In this document: positions 42,934-50,241 of the stretch, in pieces | How the letters are laid out: the number at the start of each line of letters is the position of its first letter | How positions within the stretch are numbered: position 1 is the first letter of the stretch | Source of the DNA: Clostridiales bacterium | Lineage (GTDB): Bacteria; Bacillota; Clostridia; Christensenellales; Aristaeellaceae | DNA length: 64,000 nucleotides | Direction: 5' to 3' | NCBI GenBank assembly: GCA_016930575.1 | Contig: JAFGGL010000036.1 | Span: 1-64,000, forward strand | The notes under the pieces: generated by a model | What the model saw: only the letters and a program-made list of their open reading frames with translations | What the model was told of the DNA's origin: nothing | Databases searched by the model: none | Program-made: the position numbers and the translations under genes

Positions 42934-44625
42934 ATGAAACACATTACATGCCTGCTTTTCTGTCTCTTTGTTTTCGCTGCGCCTCTCTCCGCTTATGCCG
43001 CGTCGGACGACGTCGGGTATCAGCCCATGCAGTACGGCGACAGCGGCGCAGACGTATTGCTGATCCAGGAGCAATTGCAGATGCTCGGCTATTACGGCGG
43101 CAAGGTAACCGGCAACTATCTGGACGGCACACGGGCCGCCGTTTTGCAGTTTCAAGCCGATTACGGGCTGGAGCAGACCGGGATGGTCGACGGCGAAACC
43201 GAAGCGGCCATTTTCAACGCGGACTACCGCGTGCTGACCACCGGCGATTCGGGCGACGACGTGATACGCATCCAGGAACGGCTAACCACGCTGGATTATT
43301 ACCATGGCAAAATTTCCGGAGATTATCTGGAAGGCACGACTTTCGGCATTGAGAAGTTCCAGGAAAAGATGGGGCTGGCGGCCACGGGCACGGCTGATAT
43401 CCAAACCCAGCGCCTGCTGTTTTCCAATGCCGCGATGTCGCGTTTTCAGGAAGAGAGTACGGATACATCCGAACTCGGCGATATCAACGATATCGTCATC
43501 ACCTCCGACGGCGCGGATGAAAAGCAGCCGGTCTACGATATCGAATATAACGGCCGGCTGACTCGCGGCTCGCAGGGCAGCCGCGTCAAGCAGGTGCAGC
43601 AGCGCCTGACAGAACTCGGCTACTTTGTCGGCCCGATCAGCGGCAATTACATGAACCTGACCATCGCCGCCGTGGAAGCGTTTCAGGCAAACAACGGCTT
43701 AACGGTGGACGGCATCACGGGCTCACAGACCTGGTCGGCGATGTTCGATGCGGATTATGCACTGGACGCTTCCGCCACCCCGCGCCCAACGCCTGTGCCG
43801 ACGCCCATCCCCTACGCGCTGACCGTGGACGTGAAAAACCAGGCCGTCATCGCCTACGGGCTGGATGTAAACGGCGAGCACACCATACCTGTCCGTTTCA
43901 TGGTCTGTTCCACGGGGACGACCGCAATGCCGAGCGACGTCGGCGTGTTCACGATGGACGGCACGAAAGCGCGCTGGGCGTTCTTCTCTCTTTACGGCAG
44001 CTATGCGCAGTTTTGGACAAAGATCAACGAAAACATCGCATTCCATTCCGTTATCTATAATGAAGTCGATCTTCATGCCCTGAGCCGCAAGAGTTATAAC
44101 ATGCTCGGTTCGCGTGCGTCCCACGGCTGCATCCGCCTGCTGAACCACGACGCGCTGTGGATATACGAAAATGTCGGCGCGGGCACTAAGGTCACGATCA
44201 CGGAGGATCTGCCGCTGGATACGGAACTGCGCGCCGCATTGAATCCAAAAGATCTTTCCTCCAACTGGGACAGCGCGCCCGTGACGCCTGTGCCGACCGC
44301 TTCGCCCGCCTACCAAAGCGGCGCTATACCTCCCATGCCGTTTCGGTCGATGAAAGATAACTCCACCGGCGAAGACGTGTACTGGCTGCAGATGAAGCTC
44401 AAGGAATTGGGCTACTATACCGGCTACATGGCGACGGGCACCTATCTGGGCGGCACGGTGAAGGCCGTCAAGGCGTTCCAGAAAGCGAACGGTCTGGGAA
44501 TCGACGGCGTGGCAGGCATCCAGACCCTGAACGCCATCTATGCCGACGTCCTCAACCCCGAAACCCCGACGCCGGCGGTCTCGGATTCTCCGACGCCGGC
44601 ACCGGCCCAAACGCCTGCGGAATAA
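42934..44625 (+). CDS. L,D-transpeptidase (YkuD) with four peptidoglycan-binding domains
   Basis: A 563-residue exported protein. A signal peptide (LLFCLFVFAAPLSAYA) is followed by PG_binding_1 modules at about 30-98, 99-165 and 207-272, a Pro/Thr linker, and the YkuD catalytic domain (about 294-425) with His371 in AFHSVIYN and the Cys399 nucleophile in SHGCIRLL. A fourth PG-binding module (about 470-540) and a Pro/Thr tail close the chain. It would form 3-3 cross-links or attach proteins to peptidoglycan. The ATG at 42934 is preferred over 42925 for its ribosome binding site spacing. Arrangement around the catalytic domain on both sides is unusual. Confidence 0.92.
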   Translation: MKHITCLLFCLFVFAAPLSAYAASDDVGYQPMQYGDSGADVLLIQEQLQMLGYYGGKVTGNYLDGTRAAVLQFQADYGLEQTGMVDGETEAAIFNADYRVLTTGDSGDDVIRIQERLTTLDYYHGKISGDYLEGTTFGIEKFQEKMGLAATGTADIQTQRLLFSNAAMSRFQEESTDTSELGDINDIVITSDGADEKQPVYDIEYNGRLTRGSQGSRVKQVQQRLTELGYFVGPISGNYMNLTIAAVEAFQANNGLTVDGITGSQTWSAMFDADYALDASATPRPTPVPTPIPYALTVDVKNQAVIAYGLDVNGEHTIPVRFMVCSTGTTAMPSDVGVFTMDGTKARWAFFSLYGSYAQFWTKINENIAFHSVIYNEVDLHALSRKSYNMLGSRASHGCIRLLNHDALWIYENVGAGTKVTITEDLPLDTELRAALNPKDLSSNWDSAPVTPVPTASPAYQSGAIPPMPFRSMKDNSTGEDVYWLQMKLKELGYYTGYMATGTYLGGTVKAVKAFQKANGLGIDGVAGIQTLNAIYADVLNPETPTPAVSDSPTPAPAQTPAE

Positions 44626-44661
44626 AATACACAATACATACAGCAGGACGCGCGGAACGCT

Positions 44662-44689
44662 TTGTGCTTCTGCGTGTTTATGATATACT
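44662..44689 (+). promoter_or_regulatory. Promoter of the NifU-like/GGGtGRT pair
   Basis: TTGTGC (44662-44667), 16-base spacer, TATACT (44684-44689). Confidence 0.55.
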
Positions 44690-44738
44690 TGCTTTTGGAT
44701 ATTTTCAAAAGATTCCCAAGATTAGGAGGCTGTAATCC

Positions 44739-45431
44739 ATGGAATACTCCAGAGAAGTGGAAGAAATGGCATGTGTGAAGCAGGGCCCGAATCACGGTCC
44801 GGCTCCCATCCCCGAAGAGGGCGCGTGGGTGCAAAGCCGCCAGATAACGGATATCAGCGGATTCACCCATGGCGTCGGCTGGTGCGCGCCGCAGCAAGGC
44901 GCTTGCAAACTGACTTTGAATGTCAAGAAGGGCGTTATCGTGGAAGCGCTGGTGGAGACACTCGGATGCTCGGGCATGACGCATTCCGCGGCAATGGCCA
45001 GCGAGATACTGCCCGGGAAAACCATATTGGAAGCGATGAACACCGACCTCGTTTGCGACGCCATCAACACCGCGATGCGCGAGCTCTTTTTACAAATCGC
45101 CTACGGGCGTTCGCAAAGCGCCTTTTCGGAAGGCGGCCTGGAGATCGGCGCGGGGCTGGAGGATTTGGGCAAAGGCCACAGAAGCCAGATCGGCACGATG
45201 TACGGGACGCTGAAAAAAGGCCCCCGCTATCTGGAAATGGCGGAAGGCTACGTGATGGAACTCGGGCTTGACAAAGACCGCGAGATCATCGGGTATAAGT
45301 ACGTGCATCTGGGCAAGATGATGGAGGACATCCGCAAGGGCGTAGCTCCCAAGGAAGCGCTGGAGAAGAACACGGGAACCTACGGGCGCTTTAAAGATGC
45401 GGTCGAAACCATCGATCCGCGTAAAGAATAG
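44739..45431 (+). CDS. NifU-like iron-sulfur scaffold protein, partner of GGGtGRT
   Basis: A 230-residue cytoplasmic protein with a NifU_N-like core: GVGWCAPQQGACKLTLNVKK and VETLGCSGMTHSAAMASEIL, then GKTILEAMNTDLVCDAINTA. The conserved cysteines (GWC, GAC, LGC, DLVC) resemble scaffold ligands. The family is usually annotated as an iron-sulfur assembly scaffold and is generally found beside the GGGtGRT gene, as here (22-base gap). TAGGAGG precedes the ATG. Actual cluster binding or donor/acceptor partners are not established by sequence. Confidence 0.8.
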   Translation: MEYSREVEEMACVKQGPNHGPAPIPEEGAWVQSRQITDISGFTHGVGWCAPQQGACKLTLNVKKGVIVEALVETLGCSGMTHSAAMASEILPGKTILEAMNTDLVCDAINTAMRELFLQIAYGRSQSAFSEGGLEIGAGLEDLGKGHRSQIGTMYGTLKKGPRYLEMAEGYVMELGLDKDREIIGYKYVHLGKMMEDIRKGVAPKEALEKNTGTYGRFKDAVETIDPRKE

Positions 45432-45452
45432 ATTGAACAGAGGAGACAGAGT

Positions 45453-46451
45453 ATGGCTGTATTTGAAGGATATGACCGCCGGATGCCGCATATCGAGAAA
45501 GTGCTTGCGGAATACGGTTTTGATAATTTGGAATCGATGGCGAAATTCGTAAAGGACAAAGGCGTCGACGTACGTGCCATCGTGCTTGGCGTGCAGAAGA
45601 TCGCGTTTGAGAACGCCGTCTGGGCATACACACTGGGCGCTGCGATCGCGATGAAAAAGAACGTGAAGAGTGCCGCGGACGCGGCCGAGGCCATCGGCGT
45701 CGGCCTGCAGGCGTTCTGTATCCCAGGCTCGGTCGCCGACCAGCGCCAGGTGGGCCTGGGGCACGGCAACCTGGGCGCGATGCTGCTGCGCGAGGAGACC
45801 GGCTGTTTTTGCTTCCTCGCCGGGCACGAAAGCTTCGCAGCCGCCGAGGGCGCCATCGGCATCGCGCGCACCGCCAACAAGGTGCGCAAGATCCCTCTGC
45901 GCGTGATCCTGAACGGACTCGGCAAGGACGCCGCCTATATCATCAGCCGCATCAACGGCTTTACCTATGTGAAAACGGAAATGGACTATACCAAAGGCGA
46001 AGCCAAGGTCGTTAAGGAAACGCCGTATTCGGACGGCGAGCGCGCCAGGGTGCGCTGCTACGGCTGCGACGACGTGGTGGAAGGCGTTTCAGTGATGATG
46101 CAGGAGCACGTGGACGTATCCATCACCGGCAACTCCACCAACCCGACGCGTTTCTGCCACCCGGTGGCGGGCACGTACAAGAAGTGGTGCGCGGAAAACG
46201 GCAGGAAGTATTTCTCCGTCGCAAGCGGCGGCGGTACGGGCCGCACCCTGCATCCCGACAATATGGCCGCCGGCCCCGCAAGCTACGGCTTTACGGACAC
46301 GCTTGGCCGCATGCACTCGGACGCGCAGTTCGCGGGCTCGTCCTCCGTGCCCGCCCACGTGGAGATGATGGGCCTCATCGGCATGGGCAACAATCCCATG
46401 GTCGGCGCGACCGTCGCGGTTGCCGTTGCGATTGAGGAAGCTACGAAATAA
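45453..46451 (+). CDS. GGGtGRT protein, function unknown
   Basis: A 332-residue cytoplasmic protein carrying the signature ASGGGTGRTLHPDNMAAGPA near residue 250. Other conserved stretches are SVADQRQVGLGHGNLGAMLL, EETGCFCFLAGHESFAAAEG and RVRCYGCDDVVEGVSVMMQE. The family is common in anaerobic Firmicutes, always with the NifU-like partner, and has no experimentally assigned reaction that I know of. Several Cys and His residues are suitable metal ligands. AGAGGAGA lies 7-12 bases before the ATG. High GC, like its partner. Confidence 0.85.
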   Translation: MAVFEGYDRRMPHIEKVLAEYGFDNLESMAKFVKDKGVDVRAIVLGVQKIAFENAVWAYTLGAAIAMKKNVKSAADAAEAIGVGLQAFCIPGSVADQRQVGLGHGNLGAMLLREETGCFCFLAGHESFAAAEGAIGIARTANKVRKIPLRVILNGLGKDAAYIISRINGFTYVKTEMDYTKGEAKVVKETPYSDGERARVRCYGCDDVVEGVSVMMQEHVDVSITGNSTNPTRFCHPVAGTYKKWCAENGRKYFSVASGGGTGRTLHPDNMAAGPASYGFTDTLGRMHSDAQFAGSSSVPAHVEMMGLIGMGNNPMVGATVAVAVAIEEATK

Positions 46452-46469
46452 GAATTCTATGTAATCAAA

Positions 46470-46495
46470 AAAGACCTCCGAATTCGGAGATCTTT
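46470..46495. terminator. Terminator hairpin, copy 1
   Basis: Arms AAAGACCTCCG (46470-46480) and CGGAGATCTTT (46485-46495) around AATT, with one mismatch. The minus-strand side ends in TTTTTT, so it best serves the protease gene; it also lies 19 bases after the GGGtGRT stop. Almost identical to the hairpin at 47588-47617. Confidence 0.85.
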
Positions 46496-46562
46496 ATTAC
46501 ACTTCTGTTCTGTTTACTATTCTTGATACGCCTATGCATCTTCGATAACACATATAGGATTC

Positions 46563-47549
46563 TTATAATATTTCATTTGCTTTTGGAACGCTATACGATA
46601 TTCCAATTATTCTATTGTCTCTATTTCTTGTTACTCGAATCTGCTTTAGTGAATCATCAATAGAAAAATAACCTGCTTGCGCCATATCGTAAATATAGTC
46701 TTCCTTTATTTTTGAATCTGCACTTTCCCTGTATTTTGCTTTCATTACTAACAATGGTGGTAAAAGAACACCATGTGAATAATAAGGTTCTTGGCTATCC
46801 TCTGTAGATAATGACATAGTTATTATACCAATAACTCCACCATTCACTGAAATAATTGGCCCCCCACTCATTCCATGATCATATCTAGCATTTGTCCTGA
46901 AACACGGAAACTTTAATAATATAGAATCTCTTTTATTACCATATATTTCTACAATTTCGCCTTTTGATGCATTCAAGCTGTTGTTTATTGTTCTTTGAAA
47001 TCTCGATAAATCCCCATTGAAAGTAACTAACTTTTTACTGTATCCAATTGCCATAGTTTGTTGATAAAGCTTTGGAATTCCGGGACTTAAGGTAAATTGC
47101 ATTAAAGGTACTCTGACATCATCTATTGTCGGTATGTCTATTGTGAGTAAAGCTATATCCGATTCATTTGAATACGTAATATTGGTTATTGGTAATAAAC
47201 CGCCAAAATACTGACCCTCAACTAATACTATGTTTGTACAGTATAATACATAAAGGTTTAGCTCAGTGAAATCAATAACTCCATTTTTAACAACTCCTTC
47301 TCGCTCTTTTTTATCAGTTAAGTCTTTTAGTACATGTTTAGCAGTTAATAAAAAGCCGTTACTACTAATACAAAAAGCTGTACCTAATAAATCCAGACTT
47401 TTTTCATTGTCATGTATAATTGGGAAAACGGATGTTTGAAAAAAATGAGGTTCAAGAAGTCCCACTTGAAAGTTTTTCTCTTCAAAAGACAAATGACATC
47501 TGCTACTCATAATTTCATCCTTTATTTCTTTCATAGACTTCGATTTCAT
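46563..47549 (-). CDS. AT-rich trypsin-like serine protease
   Basis: A 328-residue protein with an S1 trypsin/HtrA-type fold: catalytic His72 in GFLLTAKHVL, Asp131 in NESDIALLTID and Ser228 in DHGMSGGPIIS. No signal peptide, membrane helix or PDZ domain is visible, so it should act in the cytoplasm; the remainder (about 255-328) is not recognised. The ATG at 47549 has GGAGG 8 bases upstream. Base composition is unlike its neighbours (20 of 60 bases are G or C in 46681-46740), pointing to transfer. It is enclosed by two near-identical terminators and shows no clear promoter of its own. Stand-alone proteases of this fold occur in phage-defence and stress contexts, but no defence partner is identified. 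Confidence 0.82.
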   Translation of the reverse strand: MKSKSMKEIKDEIMSSRCHLSFEEKNFQVGLLEPHFFQTSVFPIIHDNEKSLDLLGTAFCISSNGFLLTAKHVLKDLTDKKEREGVVKNGVIDFTELNLYVLYCTNIVLVEGQYFGGLLPITNITYSNESDIALLTIDIPTIDDVRVPLMQFTLSPGIPKLYQQTMAIGYSKKLVTFNGDLSRFQRTINNSLNASKGEIVEIYGNKRDSILLKFPCFRTNARYDHGMSGGPIISVNGGVIGIITMSLSTEDSQEPYYSHGVLLPPLLVMKAKYRESADSKIKEDYIYDMAQAGYFSIDDSLKQIRVTRNRDNRIIGISYSVPKANEIL

Positions 47550-47587
47550 AGGAGAAACCTCCGTAACTAAAATTACTATTCTATCTG

Positions 47588-47617
47588 AAAAAGACCTCCG
47601 AATTCGGAGGTCTTTTT
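47588..47617 (-). terminator. Terminator hairpin, copy 2
   Basis: Perfect arms AAAAAGACCTCCG (47588-47600) and CGGAGGTCTTTTT (47605-47617) around AATT, 10 bases after the SPFH gene stop. Differs from copy 1 by one base in the shared core. Confidence 0.88.
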
Positions 47618-47626
47618 CATTATTGT

Positions 47627-48685
47627 TTATTCCGATTTCTGTCCGCACTCCGGGCAGAACTTGGCGTCCGCATCCATCTTCGCGCCGCACTTGGTGCATG
47701 TCTTTTCCTGCGGAGACTGTGCAGCGCCGCAGTGGGGGCAGAACTTGCTGCCCTTGGCGATCCGCTTGCCGCAGCTGACGCAGGGAACAGTCTCCGGCTG
47801 CGTCGCCGGCGGCTGGTTAGCGGCGTTCATGCTCTGGGCGAACATCTGCCCCATCGCCGCGCCCGCGCCCATACCGACGCCCATGCCGGCCATTCCCCCG
47901 CCGCTTTGATTGTTTGCGGCCTCGCGCATTGCTTCGGCGGCCTGGTACTGCGTATACTTGTTCAAATCGCCCGCGACGCCCATAGAGGTGCGCTTGTCGA
48001 TAGCCTTTTCCACGTCCTCCGGCAGGCTGATGTTTTCGATGATGAAATTTGTCAGCGTAAGCCCCAGCGCTTCCACCTGCGGGTTGAGCGCCTTTTGCAC
48101 GAACGCCGAGAGTTCCTGATAGTTGGCCGCCATATCCAGGGCGGGAATCTTGCTCTCGGCGATCGCGTCGCTTAAGCCCGAGATCAGCGTGCGTTTGATC
48201 TGGCCTTCCACATCCTCCACGGTGAACATGCCGTTGGTGCCGAAGACCTCTTTCAAAAACACTTCGGGATCCTTCACGCGGAACGCGAAGATGCCGAACG
48301 CGCGGATACGGATCATGCCGAATTCGGCGTCGCGCATCATCACCGGATTGCTCGTTCCCCACTTGCGGTCCAGGAACTGCTTGGTGTTGACGAAGTACAC
48401 ATCCGACTTGAACGGCGACTTGAAGCCGAACTTCCACGCCTTGAGCGCCGTCATGATCGGCATGTTGCCGGTGGACAGCTCGTAGCGGCCGGGCTCGAAG
48501 ATATCGGCGAGCTGCCCTTCGTTGACGAACACGGCCAGCTGGCTTTCGCGCACCGTAAGCTGCGCGCCCATCATGATCTCTTTGCCGTCCATGTCGTAGC
48601 GGTGCACCATGGTGTTCTGGGTCGAATCTTTCCATTCGATAACGTCGATAAACTGGCTTGTTACGATCTTTTTAAATAATCCCAT
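47627..48685 (-). CDS. SPFH-domain protein with C-terminal zinc ribbons (YdjI-like)
   Basis: A 352-residue protein: SPFH/band 7 domain (about 20-235, with AVFVNEGQLADIFEPGRYEL and FGMIRIRAFGIFAFRVKDP), a Gly/Met-rich linker (about 262-290), then two zinc ribbons: CVSCGKRIAKGSKFCPHCG and CTKCGAKMDADAKFCPECG. No membrane helix is evident; YdjI of Bacillus has this architecture and is recruited to membrane under envelope stress. Start at 48685 with TAGGAGG upstream. It follows the receiver-like gene by 12 bases, and they form one operon. Confidence 0.88.
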   Translation of the reverse strand: MGLFKKIVTSQFIDVIEWKDSTQNTMVHRYDMDGKEIMMGAQLTVRESQLAVFVNEGQLADIFEPGRYELSTGNMPIMTALKAWKFGFKSPFKSDVYFVNTKQFLDRKWGTSNPVMMRDAEFGMIRIRAFGIFAFRVKDPEVFLKEVFGTNGMFTVEDVEGQIKRTLISGLSDAIAESKIPALDMAANYQELSAFVQKALNPQVEALGLTLTNFIIENISLPEDVEKAIDKRTSMGVAGDLNKYTQYQAAEAMREAANNQSGGGMAGMGVGMGAGAAMGQMFAQSMNAANQPPATQPETVPCVSCGKRIAKGSKFCPHCGAAQSPQEKTCTKCGAKMDADAKFCPECGQKSE

Positions 48686-48697
48686 GCCGGTATCCTC

Positions 48698-49501
48698 CTA
48701 TTTTTCTTCGCTCCATGTGCAATCTGCCGCGAAATCTATCAGCCCGTTGAGCGTTTTAAGTTCAGCCAGGCTCATTGTAAGACCTAAATAATGCTGTATC
48801 TGTCCGATCGTTTCTTCGATATACGCCTTTACCTTCATATCCGGCGTGACGCCCGCCGCGCCGCAAGAGCGCGGGCTGAACACGATGCGCACTTCTTCGG
48901 GCGAAACGACCGCGATGTGGATGTTCATCATCTCGTACTCTTCCCCGAAGAAATTCCTGAGCGCCGTCGCCAGCCGTTCGCTGCCGTAATGCCAGCGCTC
49001 GGTAATGAACATATCCCCCTGCGGTATTGAGATCCGGGCGAAAAAGCACGGGCTCTGCGGATCGTCCGAGCAGCGGTACAGACGCTGCTGCTTCAATATC
49101 TCTTTCTTCGTCGGCGCAAGACGGGACAGCAGATACTTCATCCAGCGTTCACGGGCGGCGGAGAAATTCGTTTCCTCGTTATATTCGACATCCGAATTAT
49201 CGGTATGGATCTGGTTTAAAAGCAGCTCAACCTCGCGGATGATTGTAAGCTGCTGCTCCTTATCGTCTATAATCATGAAAACCGGGATCTGCGGCTGCTT
49301 TTCATCCATCCATTGTTCGAGCGTTTCAAACCCTTCGTCGATCCCGATGGCGTCGATATGGTGCTTGCGCAAGCATTCCACCGCTTCCTCAAAGGTCTTT
49401 CGCACCCGCGGCGGCTTGAAGCCCATCGTTTCCCATCCGTCGGCATCGCTGAACATCTTCTCTATCGTCGGCGACTTCGTTACAATCAGGAGCCTATACA
49501 C
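48698..49501 (-). CDS. Receiver-like domain protein of unknown function
   Basis: A 267-residue cytoplasmic protein. The N-terminus MYRLLIVTKSPTIEKMFSDA and then AIGIDEGFETLEQWM resembles a response-regulator receiver fold, but no phosphoacceptor Asp in a VLLD-type motif is apparent, so it is probably a pseudo-receiver. Residues about 120-267 are unassigned (RERWMKYLLSRLAPTKKEIL and onwards) and may be an AraC-like or other helical module without recognisable DNA-binding helix. GTG at 49501 is chosen with GGAGG 9 bases upstream; a TTG at 49510 would abut that site. Co-transcribed with the SPFH gene. Confidence 0.65.
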   Translation of the reverse strand: MYRLLIVTKSPTIEKMFSDADGWETMGFKPPRVRKTFEEAVECLRKHHIDAIGIDEGFETLEQWMDEKQPQIPVFMIIDDKEQQLTIIREVELLLNQIHTDNSDVEYNEETNFSAARERWMKYLLSRLAPTKKEILKQQRLYRCSDDPQSPCFFARISIPQGDMFITERWHYGSERLATALRNFFGEEYEMMNIHIAVVSPEEVRIVFSPRSCGAAGVTPDMKVKAYIEETIGQIQHYLGLTMSLAELKTLNGLIDFAADCTWSEEK

Positions 49502-49536
49502 AAACGTCAACCTCCAATAGTTTCAGGATAGCTAAC

Positions 49537-49565
49537 ATTATACTCAATTCCGGCGGAATTTTCAA
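49537..49565 (-). promoter_or_regulatory. Promoter of the receiver-like/SPFH operon
   Basis: Minus-strand TTGAAA (49565-49560), 17-base spacer, TATAAT (49542-49537). Confidence 0.7.
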
Positions 49566-49624
49566 TTGCTTCGGGAAATAGGGTTCGCCTTTGCGCCTGG
49601 AAAGGCTCCGTATGATCCCCTTCC

Positions 49625-49652
49625 TTGCAAGATTGACCGGTTCTGTTATAAT
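49625..49652 (+). promoter_or_regulatory. Promoter of ppiB and following genes
   Basis: TTGCAA (49625-49630), 16-base spacer, TATAAT (49647-49652). Confidence 0.7.
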
Positions 49653-49690
49653 AGCATGCAGAAATCAAACATGCAGAAAGGGCTTATAGA

Positions 49691-50209
49691 ATGACAAATC
49701 CCGCTTTTACGATCACCATGGAAAACGGCGACGTCATGACCGGGGAGCTTTATCCGGATACCGCGCCGCAGTCCGTCGGCAATTTTACCGTTTTGGCCAA
49801 CAGCGGCTATTACGACGGCCTTACCTTCCACCGCTGCATTCCGGGATTTATGATTCAGGGCGGATGCCCGCTGGGCACGGGCACGGGCGGCCCCGGCTAT
49901 TCCATCAAGGGCGAATTTGCGCAAAACGGGTATCCAAATACGCTCAGGCATACCAAGGGCGTGCTCAGCATGGCGCGCAGCATGATGAAGGACTCAGCCG
50001 GTTCGCAATTCTTTATCATGACGAGCGACAGCCCGCATCTGGACGGTGCATACGCCGCGTTCGGCAAGGTGCTTCACGGCCTGGACGCTGCGGACGCCAT
50101 CGTCAATTCGCCGACGGATTCCCGCGATAAACCGCACACGCCACAGGTGATTCATTCTATACGCGTGGAAACGGACGGGGCCGAGTACCCGTTTACGAAG
50201 CTTAAATAA
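49691..50209 (+). CDS. ppiB: Cyclophilin-type peptidyl-prolyl isomerase
   Basis: A 172-residue cytoplasmic cyclophilin. Active-site segments FHRCIPGFMIQGGCPLGTGT, HTKGVLSMAR and AGSQFFIMTSD are intact. It catalyses proline cis-trans isomerisation in protein folding. First gene of a rightward series; mutS2 follows after 32 bases. Confidence 0.95.
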   Translation: MTNPAFTITMENGDVMTGELYPDTAPQSVGNFTVLANSGYYDGLTFHRCIPGFMIQGGCPLGTGTGGPGYSIKGEFAQNGYPNTLRHTKGVLSMARSMMKDSAGSQFFIMTSDSPHLDGAYAAFGKVLHGLDAADAIVNSPTDSRDKPHTPQVIHSIRVETDGAEYPFTKLK

Positions 50210-50241
50210 TATAGATTTCCTTATTCTGAAAGGGGCAGTGC

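Noticed and set aside
47550..47699. 50-residue N-terminal extension of the trypsin-like protease
   Set aside because: It would run through the terminator hairpin and into the SPFH gene in another frame; the ATG at 47549 has a well-placed GGAGG.
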